A stretch of DNA of 64,000 nucleotides from Lichenicola sp964247725 (lineage in GTDB: Bacteria > Pseudomonadota > Alphaproteobacteria > Acetobacterales > Acetobacteraceae). The notes under the pieces are model-generated. The model was not told the origin of the DNA and searched no databases. It worked only from the letters and a program-made list of their open reading frames with translations. The DNA is taken from contig CAXTVM010000009.1 in NCBI GenBank assembly GCA_964247725.1, positions 36,370-100,369 on the forward strand, given 5' to 3'. Each line of letters opens with the position of its first letter. Within the stretch, counting starts at the first letter, position 1. Shown here piece after piece: positions 9,233 to 18,044 of this stretch. Made by a program: the position numbers and the translations under genes.

Positions 9233-11508
9233 GCGCCGTGGCCCCATCGGACCTGGGCCCATCGCAGTTGGCCATGGCGCACCTGGCCAGCCTGCAGTTC
9301 CAGCCGCTGCTGCCGCCCTGGCTGCTGGGAATGCTGGGGCTGCTGTGCGCCGCCGTCACGCTGCTGGCGCTGCTGCGGCGCACCGGCGGCGGCTGGTGGC
9401 GGGGCCTGGCCTTCGCGCTGCTGCTGCTGTGGCTGAGCGGGCCGATGCTGATGCGGCAGGACTGGCGCGAGCTGCCGCAGACGCTGCTGGTGGCGCTGGA
9501 CCGCAGCGGCTCGATGCAGGTGGGCGAGCGGGCCGCGATCGCCGCCCGCGCCGCCGCCGCGATCGCCGCCGAGGCGCACCGCATCCCGGGGCTGGCGCTG
9601 CGCGTGGTCACGGTCGGCGCCGGCGGCGGCGGTCCGGGTGCCGCGGACACGGGTCCCGATACCGGCCCGGCCGGCATCGGCGCGCCGGCCGAGGCCGGGA
9701 CCCCGCTGATCGGCGCCATCGAGCGCGGCGCCGCCGGCATCCCGGCCGGCGAGGGCGGTGGCCGCATCGCCGCCGTGGTCGCCATCACCGACGGCGAGGC
9801 GCACGACGTGCCGCCGCCGCCGGAGGGCCGGGCGCCGCCGCCGTTCCCGGCCGGCAACCCCGACACCCCGCTGCACGTGCTGATCCCGGCCCGGGCCGAG
9901 CAGACCGACCGCCGGCTACGCGTGCTGCAGGCGCCTCCGTTCGGCATCGTCGGCCAGAGCGCCACGCTGCGGGTGCAGGTGGACGATCTCGGCGTCGGCC
10001 CGGCCAGTGGCACCGGGACACCGGCCACCGCCACGCTGACGCTGAAGCGCGACGGCGACGCGCCGATCAGCCGCGAGGTCGCGGTCGGCCAGCCGCAGGA
10101 CATCACCGTGCCGGTCTCGCGCCCCGGCCCGATGTTGCTGGCGCTGCGGGCCTCGACGCTGCCGGGCGAGGTGTCGACGCTCAACAACGACGCCGTGGTC
10201 CAGGTCAACGGCGTGCGCGACCGGCTGCGGGTGCTTCTGGTGTCGGGGGCGCCCAACCAGGGGGAGCGGGTCTGGCGCCGGCTGCTGAAGGCGGACCCGT
10301 CAGTCGACCTGGTCCACTTCACCATCCTGCGGCCGCCCGACAAGGACGACACCACGCCCCTGAACGAGCTGGCCCTGATCGCCTTCCCGGTGCGCGAGCT
10401 GTTCCAGGAGAAGATCGACCAGTTCGACCTCATCATCCTCGACGGCTTCGAGAACCGCGGCATCCTGCCGATGGCCTACCTGCGCAACATCGCCGACTTC
10501 GTGCGGGCCGGCGGCGGGCTGCTGGTCACCGCGGGACCGGAGTTCATCGGCCCCGGCTCGCTGCAGGACACCCCGCTCGGCGACGTCCTGCCCGAGCACG
10601 TGCCCGAGGAGGGCGGGCTGGTCGAGGGGCGCTACCAGCCGATGCCGACCGCACTCGGCCGGCGCCATCCGGTCACCGCCGACCTGCCCCAGATGCCGGC
10701 GGCCGGCGCAGGAACGGGGCCGGGCGACGGCGGCTGGGGCCCATGGTATCGGGCGCTGGCCGCAGACCCGGCGGCGGCGGCGGCGGGCGCGCAGGTGCTG
10801 ATGACCGGCCCGGCGCAGGCGCCGCTGCTGGTGCTGGACCGGGTCGACCAGGGCCGCGTGGCGCTGCTGCTGTCGGACCAGATCTGGCTCTGGTCGCGCG
10901 GCGAGGGCGGCGGCGGGCCGCAGGCCGAGCTGCTGCGCCGGCTCGCGCACTGGCTGATGAAGGAGCCCGAGCTCGAGGAGGAGCAGCTGTCCGCCGTCCT
11001 CTCCGGCGGCCGCCTCACCGTGACCCGGCGCTCGGTCGCCAGCGCCGCCGCCGCCCGGGTCACCGTCGTCGCCCCCGACGGCGGCCGCTCGGCGCTCGAC
11101 CTGCGGCCGCGCGGGGACGGCACCGCCGCATCCGCCCGGCCCGCCGCCGGCAACGGGATCTGGGAGGTCACCGACGGCCGCCGGCACGCCTTCGCCGCCG
11201 CCCGGGCGGGCGACCCGCTGGAGCTGTCCGACCTGCGCGCGACCGCCACCGTGCTGGCCGGGCTGGTGCGCCGGACCGGCGGCAGCGTCGATTGGCTGGG
11301 CGATCGTGCCGACCGCCTGGCGATCCCGGCGCTGCGGCTGGTGGGGCCCGGGCAGGCCGCCAGCGGACCGGGCTGGATCGGGCTGCGCCGGCACGGCGCC
11401 CACCTGGTGACCGGCCTCACCGCCACCACCCTGCTGCCGGCCTGGGCGGTGCTGCCGCTGTCGCTGCTGCTGCTGCTGCTCGCCTGGTGGCGCGAGGGGC
11501 GCGGCTGA
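9229..11508 (+). CDS. VWA-type membrane protein with glutamine-amidotransferase-like domain
   Basis: 759 residues from the GTG at 9229, again a GTGA overlap. Two N-terminal helices (PWLLGMLGLLCAAVTLLALL and LAFALLLLWLSGPML) are followed by a VWA-like domain with the MIDAS-type motif VALDRSGSM, a beta-rich section, then a class I amidotransferase-like fold (RLRVLLVSGAPNQGERVWRR; FDLIILDGFENRGILP; AGGGLLVTAGPEFIGPGS) and a C-terminal helix (PLSLLLLLLAWW). No catalytic Cys of a true amidotransferase is evident, so the domain is probably structural or sensory. Last gene of the MoxR operon; function inferred only from its neighbours. Confidence 0.83.
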   Translation: MSAVAPSDLGPSQLAMAHLASLQFQPLLPPWLLGMLGLLCAAVTLLALLRRTGGGWWRGLAFALLLLWLSGPMLMRQDWRELPQTLLVALDRSGSMQVGERAAIAARAAAAIAAEAHRIPGLALRVVTVGAGGGGPGAADTGPDTGPAGIGAPAEAGTPLIGAIERGAAGIPAGEGGGRIAAVVAITDGEAHDVPPPPEGRAPPPFPAGNPDTPLHVLIPARAEQTDRRLRVLQAPPFGIVGQSATLRVQVDDLGVGPASGTGTPATATLTLKRDGDAPISREVAVGQPQDITVPVSRPGPMLLALRASTLPGEVSTLNNDAVVQVNGVRDRLRVLLVSGAPNQGERVWRRLLKADPSVDLVHFTILRPPDKDDTTPLNELALIAFPVRELFQEKIDQFDLIILDGFENRGILPMAYLRNIADFVRAGGGLLVTAGPEFIGPGSLQDTPLGDVLPEHVPEEGGLVEGRYQPMPTALGRRHPVTADLPQMPAAGAGTGPGDGGWGPWYRALAADPAAAAAGAQVLMTGPAQAPLLVLDRVDQGRVALLLSDQIWLWSRGEGGGGPQAELLRRLAHWLMKEPELEEEQLSAVLSGGRLTVTRRSVASAAAARVTVVAPDGGRSALDLRPRGDGTAASARPAAGNGIWEVTDGRRHAFAAARAGDPLELSDLRATATVLAGLVRRTGGSVDWLGDRADRLAIPALRLVGPGQAASGPGWIGLRRHGAHLVTGLTATTLLPAWAVLPLSLLLLLLAWWREGRG

Positions 11509-11658
11509 CCGGCCCCGCACGTCCGGATGTGATGGCGGACCGGACGCCGGACCTTGCGCCGCCGGCGGCCGGGTGTTGCAGTGGAGTGTCGCGGTCCAGG
11601 AGAGCGTGCCTTCCAGCCACCCGCCCGTAGCCCCCGCCGGATCCAGCCCTATCCGATC

Positions 11659-12309
11659 ATGGTGCTGATCGGCCTGATCGGCCTGTGCCTGCTGGTGGCG
11701 CTGGCCGACATGGCGGTGACCGAGCCCGGCATGCGCGACTGGTACCCGTCGCTGCGGCACCCGGTCGGCACGCCGCCGGGCTGGCTGTTCCCGGTGGTCT
11801 GGACGCCGATCTACGTCGTGATGGCGGTCGCCGCCTGGCGGATCTGGCGCTGGAACCCGCTCGACCGGCTGCGCGAGACCGGATCGGTCGCACCCGGTCG
11901 AGGCGCCCCGGGCCAGATGCCAAGGCAGATACCGGGGCAGGCACCGGGGCACGCACCCGGGCAGATGCTGGAGCGGATGCTCCGGCGCGTATCGGCGCGG
12001 ATGCCGGGACGGGGGCCAGGACGGGGGACGGGGCGGGCGCCGGCCGGCCTTGCGCTGCGGCGGCGCGGGCTGCAGCTCTGGGGCTGGCAGCTCTGCGCCA
12101 ACGCGCTGTGGACGCCGTTCTTCTTCGGGCTGCACCGCCCGCTGGCCGCACTGGCCGTGCTGGCGGCGTTGGCACTGCTGGTCGGGCTGACGCTGCGCGA
12201 TTTCCGCCGGCTCGACCGTCCGGCCGGCCTCATGATGGCGCCCTACCTGGCCTGGGTGTGCTATGCGCTGTGGCTGAACGCCGGCATCGCCTGGCTCAAC
12301 CCGGCCTGA
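11659..12309 (+). CDS. tspO: TspO/MBR family membrane protein with loop insertion
   Basis: 217 residues from the ATG at 11659. TspO proteins bind porphyrins and tryptophan-like ligands in the membrane. Family motifs are clear: WYPSLRHPVGTPPGW, FPVVWTPIYVVMA, GWQLCANALWTPFFFGLHRP, PYLAWVCYALWLNAGIAWLN. Five helices are expected. Between helices 2 and 3 there is an insertion of roughly 55 residues rich in Pro, Gly, Gln and Arg with short repeats (PGQMPRQ, PGQAPGH, PGQMLERM), so the protein is longer than the usual 155-165 residues. An upstream ATG at 11554 is also in frame, but its extra residues do not resemble TspO. Confidence 0.88.
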   Translation: MVLIGLIGLCLLVALADMAVTEPGMRDWYPSLRHPVGTPPGWLFPVVWTPIYVVMAVAAWRIWRWNPLDRLRETGSVAPGRGAPGQMPRQIPGQAPGHAPGQMLERMLRRVSARMPGRGPGRGTGRAPAGLALRRRGLQLWGWQLCANALWTPFFFGLHRPLAALAVLAALALLVGLTLRDFRRLDRPAGLMMAPYLAWVCYALWLNAGIAWLNPA

Positions 12310-12352
12310 CCCCAGCCCCCGGCACGCCACGACCGACACCCAGGGACCAGAC

Positions 12353-12988
12353 ATGGATCTTCGACCCACGCTGCGGCTCGCCGCGACCGTCCTCCTGCTC
12401 GGCGCCGCCCCGTTGCTGGCGCTGGCCCCGCTGCACGCGGCGCTGGCACAGTCGAGCGGCGACCCGGACGCCGAGCGCGACGCCGCCGACGCCGCCCAGA
12501 AAGCGCAGGCCAAGGCGGACGCCAAGGCCGCGGCGCCGCCGGCGGCGATCCCCGGCGCCGTGACCGACGAGGCGACCGCGACGTCGGGCCACATCAGCGC
12601 CGACATGGAGCCGACCGCGGCGTTGTTCGACGCCGTCAACCGCGGCGACATCACCTCCGCCAAGGAGGCGCTCGGCCGCGGCGCCGACCTCGGCGGCAAG
12701 AACGTGCTCGGCCAGAGCCCGCTCGACATGGCGATCGACCTCAACCGCAACGACATCACCTTCCTGCTGCTGTCGATGCGCAACAGCGAGCAGGGGCCGC
12801 CGGTCGCCAGCGTCGCCTCCGCCCAGCCTGTCGCGGACCACGTGGCGGGCGGGCGGGCGTCGCGGCCGGGGCGGTCGCGCAACACCCGGCTGGCCTCCGC
12901 CCGTCGGCCGGCGGGTACGGGCGAAGTGGCCGATGGCGGCGGCGCGCCGAAGCCCGACGTCGGCTTCCTGGGCTTCGGCGGCAGCTAG
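12353..12988 (+). CDS. Exported ankyrin-repeat-like protein
   Basis: 211 residues. Residues 1-33 are a signal peptide with cleavage expected after LHAALAQ. An Ala/Lys/Asp-rich linker follows, then an ankyrin-like pair near 85-140: AALFDAVNRGDITSAKEAL, then GADLGGKNVLGQSPLDMAI and DITFLLLSM. The tail is basic and of low complexity, ending FLGFGGS. Ankyrin repeats bind proteins; the partner is unknown. It is a probable periplasmic protein. It follows tspO by 43 bases on the same strand and may be co-transcribed. Confidence 0.75.
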   Translation: MDLRPTLRLAATVLLLGAAPLLALAPLHAALAQSSGDPDAERDAADAAQKAQAKADAKAAAPPAAIPGAVTDEATATSGHISADMEPTAALFDAVNRGDITSAKEALGRGADLGGKNVLGQSPLDMAIDLNRNDITFLLLSMRNSEQGPPVASVASAQPVADHVAGGRASRPGRSRNTRLASARRPAGTGEVADGGGAPKPDVGFLGFGGS

Positions 12989-13025
12989 CCCGGAGACGAT
13001 CCGGGGATAGCCAGGGCCCGACCGC

Positions 13026-13928
13026 TTGGCCATATCCCGCGCCGGCCCACCGCCCGCGACGGCGATCGCGGCGCTGGTCGGCGGCATGCTGTCGGTCCAG
13101 GTCGGCGCCTCGCTGGCCAAGCTGCTGTTTCCGGTGCTGGGACCGGTCGGCACCGCCTCGCTGCGCGTGCTGCTGGCCGCCATCGTGCTGCTGCTAATCG
13201 CCCGGCCGTGGCGGCAGCCGGCGCTGCGCCGGCCCTCGCGGCAGGCGCTGGCGGCGATCGCCGCCTACGGGGTGACGCTCGGCGTCATGAACACGGTATT
13301 CTATGCGGCGCTGGCCCGGCTGCCGCTCGGCATCACCGTCGCCATCGAGTTCATGGGGCCGCTCACGCTGGCGGTGGCCGGCTCGCAGCGCGCGCTGGAC
13401 CTGCTGTGGGCGGCGCTGGCGCTGGGCGGCCTGCTGCTGCTGACGCAGCCCTGGTCGACCGGTGGGCACCATATCGACCCGCTCGGCATCCTGTTCGCGC
13501 TCGGCGCCGGCGTCAGCTCGGGGCTCTACATCCTGACCGGCCGGCGCCTCGGCACCCAGGTCGAAGGCAGCGCCGCCGCGGCGCTGGGCATGACGGTTGC
13601 CGCCCTGGCGGTGCTGCCGCTGGGGGTCCGGGCAATCCCGCAGGTCGCAGCCGATCCGCGGCTGCTGGCGGCGGCACTCGGCATGGCGGTGCTGTCGAGT
13701 GCGGTGCCCTACTCGATCGAGATGGTGGCGCTACGGCGCATGAGCACGCGCGGCTTCAGCATCCTGATGAGCCTGGAGCCGGCGATCGCCGCACTCACCG
13801 GCCTGGTGCTGCTGGGCGAGCACCTGTCGCCGCTGCGTTGGATCGCCATCGGCGGCATCGTGCTGGCCTGCCTCGGCAGCGCCGCCGCGGGAGAGATCCC
13901 GGCGCCGGCGGTACCGGCGCCGAACTGA
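13026..13928 (+). CDS. EamA/DMT-family exporter, RhtA-like
   Basis: 300 residues from a TTG start at 13026. Ten hydrophobic segments in two EamA halves are visible. The RhtA-type features are MNTVFYAALARLPLGITVAIEFMGPL in the first half and SSAVPYSIEMVALRRM and ILMSLEPAIAALTGLVLLGE in the second. E. coli RhtA exports threonine and homoserine; relatives export various amino acids or metabolites, so the exact substrate is open. It stands alone between the ankyrin gene and the convergent SDR. Confidence 0.85.
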   Translation: MAISRAGPPPATAIAALVGGMLSVQVGASLAKLLFPVLGPVGTASLRVLLAAIVLLLIARPWRQPALRRPSRQALAAIAAYGVTLGVMNTVFYAALARLPLGITVAIEFMGPLTLAVAGSQRALDLLWAALALGGLLLLTQPWSTGGHHIDPLGILFALGAGVSSGLYILTGRRLGTQVEGSAAAALGMTVAALAVLPLGVRAIPQVAADPRLLAAALGMAVLSSAVPYSIEMVALRRMSTRGFSILMSLEPAIAALTGLVLLGEHLSPLRWIAIGGIVLACLGSAAAGEIPAPAVPAPN

Positions 13929-14025
13929 CCGACGCCGGCACCGGGCCACGACCGAGCGACGTTCCCGAAGCTCCCCATCGGGGCGTCCGACCCGCCGCAG
14001 GCCCGCCACGGCAGCGACCGCCCCC

Positions 14026-14774
14026 CTACTCGGCCGCTTCGGCCCAGGCCACGGCATCGGCACCGGCGGGCAGCCGCATCGGGCAGGACGGATCCGTGGC
14101 CGCACGCCACACCGCCTCGGCCACGTCCGGCGGCCGCGTGACGTCCGCGCGCGAGTGCTGGAAGCCCGCGAAGACCTGCGCCGCCAGATCGGCGTAGGCC
14201 GGGGGGATGTCCATGCCCATGCGGGCGCGGGCATTGGCACCGAACGAGGTCTGCGGAGCCTGGCCCGGCAGCACCAGCCGGACGCGGACGCCGAACTGCT
14301 CCAGCTCCAGCGCCAGCGACTCGGTAAAGGCGTTCACCGCGGCTTTGCTGGCGGTGTAGACCGAGAGCAGGGGCAGCGGCCGCAGCGTGACGCTGGACGT
14401 GACGTTGACGACCACGCCGGCGCGCCGCCCCCTGAACTGCGGCAGCACCGCCCTGGTCATGGCGATGGTGCCGAGCGTGCTGGTCTCGAACACCTCGCGG
14501 GCCATGTCCATCGACACGCCCTCCAGCGCGTTGAGCAGCCCGACCCGGCGTTGTTGACGAGGACGTCGATCGGCTCGGCCGCGTCCATGGCATGCGCGAT
14601 GCTGTCGGCGTCGGTGACGTCGAGCGGCAGGATCCGCAGCCGTTCGGAACGCGGCAGCACGTCCTCGCGGGGCGTGCGCATCGTGGCGACGACGGTCCAG
14701 CCGCGGTCGAGGAAACGGCACGCCGTCTCGAGGCCGAAACCGGAAGAGCAACCGGTGATGAGGATGGTGTCCAT
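14026..14774 (-). pseudogene. Short-chain dehydrogenase/reductase, frameshifted
   Basis: The N-terminal half, starting at the ATG at 14774, reads MDTILITGCSSGFGLET (Rossmann glycine motif) through PLDVTDADSIAHAMDAA and VLVNNAG. The rest continues only in another frame: GLLNALEGVSMDMAREVFET, VNVTSSVTL and the catalytic YTASKAA, ending AWAEAAE. The switch falls at 14544-14550, where one base of a Gly codon after NNAG appears to be missing (NNAG-G-VGLLNAL would restore it). Otherwise the protein is a full-length NAD(P)-dependent SDR of about 250 residues. It could be true decay or a sequencing error in a GC run. It diverges from an AraC regulator gene that probably controls it. Confidence 0.8.
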
Positions 14775-14867
14775 GCGAGCTCCTGTCGATGCGCAACGGC
14801 AGGGTAGGCAGGCTCGGTCGGACCTTCTACAACCTGCAATCCGCGTCTCATCGGTTTCCGTCCGAGA

Positions 14868-16376
14868 TTGTCCGACCCGCTCACCCAGGTCGTCGGCCTG
14901 CTGCAGCCGAACGCCTCGGGCTCGAAGCTCGTCGTCGCGGTGGGTGCTTGGGCCGTGCGGCGATCGGATGAGGGCCGCCCGTTCTATTGCGTGATCCTCG
15001 ACGGCTCCTGTCGGCTGTCGATGGCCGGACAGGAGCCGATCACGCTCGTCACCGGCGATTTCGCCCTGGTGCCGGCGGCCTGCGACTTCGCCATGTCGAG
15101 CCTCGATCCCCCGCCGGACGACATCGGACCGGATCGGGTCGAGACCAGCCCCGGCGTGTTCCGGCTCGGCGCCGCCGGCGGGCCGCCCGACCTCCGCATG
15201 CTGGTAGGGCACTGCGCGTTCCGCTCGGACGACGCCACCCTGCTGGTGTCGCTGCTGCCGCGGCTCGTGCACGTCCGCGGACAGGCACGGCTGACCACGC
15301 TGGTCGAACTCGTGAACGAGGAGCGGCACGACGACCGGCCGGGCCGCGACGTGGTGGTGGCGCGCCTGCTCGAGGTCCTGCTGATCGAGGCGCTGCGCTC
15401 CACCGCGGGACCCGCCGCTCCTCCGGGTCTGCTGCGCGGCCTGTCCGACGACCGGCTGGCGGCGACGCTGCGACGGATGCACGACCGTCCCCGCCGGGCC
15501 GGGACGGTGGTGGAGCCGGCGCGGGAGGCGGCCCTGTCGCGGTCCACGTTCTTCGAACGGTTCCGGCGCGAGGTCGGCGTGGCGCCGATGGAGTACCTGC
15601 TGGGCTGGCGCATGGCGCTAGCCAAGGACCTGCTGCGCCGGGAGAGGGCCGTGGTGGCCGAGGTCGCCGAACGGGTGGGCTACGGCTCGGCGAGCACGTT
15701 CAGCACCACGTTCGCCCGCCATGTCAGCACGCCACCGGTCCTCTACGCGCGCGTGACGTATCGGGTAAGGCACGGTGCCGACCGCTCGCGTCGTCGTACG
15801 GTCCCGCCTCGATCCGGCCTGTCGCTCCGCTGCGGTCAAGGGCACGGCTGTCGCATGAGGGAGAAGGCCAGGGGCTTTGCCCCTGGACCCCACTGGGGCC
15901 GTCACGCGAAGCGTGCTGGCGCACGACGGCCCCAACGGGTCCAGGGCAGCGCCCTGGCCTTCTCCTCAAATGCGATAGCCCCGGGTCAAGGGGCCACCGG
16001 CTCCAGCAGGTCTGGCGTGCCCGCCGCGGCGTCCTGCAGGAACCCGATCCTGATGGCGTCCAGCGGCACCAGGGCCCCCGCCCGCTCCAGGTGCCAGAAG
16101 GTCCAGCCGTTGCAGGACGGCGCATTGGTTAGCGCCGCGCCGAGCTGGTGGATCGAGCCGCGCCGGGTGCCGCTCACCAGCGTGCCGTCCGGCGACACGG
16201 TCGCCGTCAGCCGGCGCCCGAGGTCGCACAGCCGGGTGCCGGCCGGCACCAGCCCGCGCTCGACCAGGCTGCCGAACGGCACCCGCGGCGCGTCCCGCCG
16301 CGCCGGGGTGGCGACCGCGCCCTCCAGCGGCAGCGGCCGCTCGCGGCGCACCCGGCCGATCGCCGCCTCGACGTAG
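14868..16376 (+). CDS. AraC-family regulator (cupin_6 type), run-on reading frame
   Basis: TTG start at 14868 (MSDPLTQVVGLLQPNASGSK). Residues 1-190 are an AraC_binding/cupin_6 sensor (GDFALVPAACDFAMSS; LRMLVGHCAF; LVELVNEERHDDRPG). Residues 195-295 are the two-HTH DNA-binding domain (ALSRSTFFERFRREVGVAP; VAEVAERVGYGSASTFSTTF). Such proteins are about 300 residues and end soon after the PPVLYAR motif. Here the frame runs on for roughly 200 more codons, through an intergenic repeat and antisense to the end of ccrM, which is surely not native. A TGA sits at 15754-15756 in the next frame, right where the protein should end, so a small indel in the CGCGCGCG run probably removed the stop. It is divergent from the SDR gene, with 93 bases between the starts. 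Confidence 0.72.
   Translation: MSDPLTQVVGLLQPNASGSKLVVAVGAWAVRRSDEGRPFYCVILDGSCRLSMAGQEPITLVTGDFALVPAACDFAMSSLDPPPDDIGPDRVETSPGVFRLGAAGGPPDLRMLVGHCAFRSDDATLLVSLLPRLVHVRGQARLTTLVELVNEERHDDRPGRDVVVARLLEVLLIEALRSTAGPAAPPGLLRGLSDDRLAATLRRMHDRPRRAGTVVEPAREAALSRSTFFERFRREVGVAPMEYLLGWRMALAKDLLRRERAVVAEVAERVGYGSASTFSTTFARHVSTPPVLYARVTYRVRHGADRSRRRTVPPRSGLSLRCGQGHGCRMREKARGFAPGPHWGRHAKRAGARRPQRVQGSALAFSSNAIAPGQGATGSSRSGVPAAASCRNPILMASSGTRAPARSRCQKVQPLQDGALVSAAPSWWIEPRRVPLTSVPSGDTVAVSRRPRSHSRVPAGTSPRSTRLPNGTRGASRRAGVATAPSSGSGRSRRTRPIAAST
15860..15966. repeat. Dispersed palindromic intergenic repeat, copy B
   Basis: Begins with the hairpin GGCCAGGGGCTTTGCCCCTGG arms (CCAGGGGC/GCCCCTGG) and ends with CCAGGGCAGCGCCCTGG. 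The middle differs from copy A: GGGGCCGTC and GACGGCCCC flank a GTCACGCG...CGCACGAC core that is shared with copy F. It lies between the convergent AraC and ccrM genes, about 20 bases past the ccrM stop. Confidence 0.85.
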
Positions 16377-17095
16377 TCCGGATGCCGCTCGATGCCGATG
16401 AACCGCCGGCGCAGGCGCCGGGCCACCGCCGCCGTTGTGCCGGTGCCGGCGAACGGGTCGAGCACGATGTCGTCGAGGCCGGTCGAGGCCAGCAGCACAC
16501 GATACAGCAGGGTCTCCGGCTTCTGGGTCGGGTGCAGCTTCAGCCCGTGGCGGTTGCGCAGCCGTTCCGGCCCGGTGCAGAGCGGCAGCAGCCAGTCCGA
16601 GCGCATCTGCACGTCGTCGTTGAGCGCCTTCATGGCGGCGTAGTTGAAGCGGTAGCGGCTGGTCTTGTCGCGGGCCGCCCAGATCATCGTCTCGTGCGCG
16701 TTGGTGAAGCGCCGGCCGCGGAAGTTCGGCATCGGGTTCGACTTGCGCCAGATCACGTCGTTCAGGATCCAGAAACCCAGGTCCTGCAGGATGCAGCCGA
16801 TGCGGAAGATGTTGTGGTAGGAGCCGATCACCCAGATCGTCGCGTCCTTGCGCATCAGCCGCCGCGCCTCGACGAGCCAGGCGCGGGTGAAGCGGTCGTA
16901 CTCGGCCAGATCGCCGAACTTGTCCCAGTCTTCGTCGACACCGTCGACCAGGCTGTCGTCCGGCCGCCGCAGCTCGCCGCGGAGCTGGAGGTTGTAGGGC
17001 GGGTCGGCGAACACGCAGTCGACCGATCCGCCCGGCAGCAGGCGCATCAGCTCGACGCAGTCGCCGAGGAGGATCTGGCCGAGCGGCAGCTCCAT
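15986..17095 (-). CDS. ccrM: CcrM-type cell-cycle DNA adenine methyltransferase (GANTC)
   Basis: 369 residues from the ATG at 17095. An N6-adenine methyltransferase of beta class: catalytic DPPY at 31-34 (FADPPYNLQL) and the SAM-binding DPFAGTGT at 213-220. The CcrM core follows the family closely (DGVDEDWDKFGDLAEYDRF; GSYHNIFRIG; NDVIWRKSNPMPNFRGRRF; HPTQKPE). The last 85 residues form the C-terminal RAMA-type domain (PFGSLVERGLVPAGTRL; APSCNGWTFWHLE) needed for DNA recognition in CcrM. In Alphaproteobacteria the enzyme methylates GANTC and times the cell cycle. In-frame codons upstream of 17095 contain no good start. It follows rnhB by about 60 bases. Confidence 0.93.
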   Translation of the reverse strand: MELPLGQILLGDCVELMRLLPGGSVDCVFADPPYNLQLRGELRRPDDSLVDGVDEDWDKFGDLAEYDRFTRAWLVEARRLMRKDATIWVIGSYHNIFRIGCILQDLGFWILNDVIWRKSNPMPNFRGRRFTNAHETMIWAARDKTSRYRFNYAAMKALNDDVQMRSDWLLPLCTGPERLRNRHGLKLHPTQKPETLLYRVLLASTGLDDIVLDPFAGTGTTAAVARRLRRRFIGIERHPDYVEAAIGRVRRERPLPLEGAVATPARRDAPRVPFGSLVERGLVPAGTRLCDLGRRLTATVSPDGTLVSGTRRGSIHQLGAALTNAPSCNGWTFWHLERAGALVPLDAIRIGFLQDAAAGTPDLLEPVAP

Positions 17096-17156
17096 CGCGG
17101 CGCGGCTCAGCCGCCGCGGCGGCCGGCCACGCGCGGCGGCCCAGATCGCGGCGGCG

Positions 17157-17777
17157 TCACGCCGGCTCCAGCATGAGGGCGAGCCGGCGCACGGCGCCGA
17201 AGGCGTCGCGATGGTGGCGGGTGGGACCCAGCACCTGTAGGGCGGCGCGGTGGTGGGCAGTGCCGTAGCCGGCGTTGCGCTCCCAGCCATAGCCGGGCCA
17301 GCGCAGGGCCAGCCGGGCCATCAGCCGGTCGCGGGCGACCTTGGCGACGATGGAGGCGGCGGCGATCGACAGGCACTCGCCGTCGCCGCCGACGACCGCC
17401 TCGGCGACGCAGGGCAGGCCCGGACACCGGTTGCCGTCCACCAGAACCAGCTCGGGCGGCACCGGCAGGCGGACCACCGCACGCGACATCGCCAGCATGC
17501 TGGCGTGGAGGATGTTGATGCGGGCGATCTCGCGCACCGAGGCGGCGGCGACCGCGATGCCGATGCCGTCGCACCGGCGCAGGGCAAGCGCGGCGGCCTC
17601 GCGTTCGGCCGGCGACAGCCGCTTGGAGTCGTCGAGCAGGGCCGCCAGGCGCCGTGACGGTCGCTGCCGGAACATCACGGCCGCCGCGACGACCGGACCG
17701 GCAAGCGGACCCCGGCCGACCTCGTCGACCCCGGCGACCCGGCCGCCGTGACGCGACTCACGTCGGAAATGCGGCAT
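17157..17777 (-). CDS. rnhB: Ribonuclease HII
   Basis: 206 residues from the ATG at 17777 (MPHFRRESRHGG). RNase HII cuts the RNA strand of RNA-DNA hybrids and removes single ribonucleotides from DNA. The motif VAGVDEVGRGPLAGPVVAAA carries D18 and E19; DDSKRLSP, ELVLVDGN and AASIVAKVARDRLM supply the remaining acidic site residues. An upstream in-frame extension to 18011 would cross an intergenic repeat and is rejected. Probably co-transcribed with ccrM. Confidence 0.93.
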   Translation of the reverse strand: MPHFRRESRHGGRVAGVDEVGRGPLAGPVVAAAVMFRQRPSRRLAALLDDSKRLSPAEREAAALALRRCDGIGIAVAAASVREIARINILHASMLAMSRAVVRLPVPPELVLVDGNRCPGLPCVAEAVVGGDGECLSIAAASIVAKVARDRLMARLALRWPGYGWERNAGYGTAHHRAALQVLGPTRHHRDAFGAVRRLALMLEPA

Positions 17778-17867
17778 TCGGTCTCCGTCCGTGCTTCCCC
17801 GAGTCGGGCATGGGCAGAGGGAAACGGTTCTCGGCACGGGTTGCAAGCGTACAGGGGGATGGTTGGA

Positions 17868-18030
17868 GAAGAAGGCCAGGGCGCTGCCCTGGACCCGCCA
17901 AGGGCCGGCGGCCCTTGGAACCCGATTCGCAGGGAAATCGTCCCCGATTGAGGATAGGACGCCAATGAATCTGAGTCTGGGGCCCGCGGCTCCAGTGGGG
18001 TCCAGGGGCAAAGCCCCTGGCCTGCCCGCA
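17868..18030. repeat. Dispersed palindromic intergenic repeat, copy C
   Basis: Contains the CCAGGGC/GCCCTGG arm, the CCAAGGGCC/GGCCCTTGG arm followed by AACCCGATT (as in copy A), a 70-base unique middle, then GGGGTCCAGGGGCAAAGCCC and CTGG. It ends 15 bases from the stop of the CsbD-like gene and lies upstream of rnhB. Confidence 0.85.
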
Positions 18031-18044
18031 GCCGACTGCGGCCG

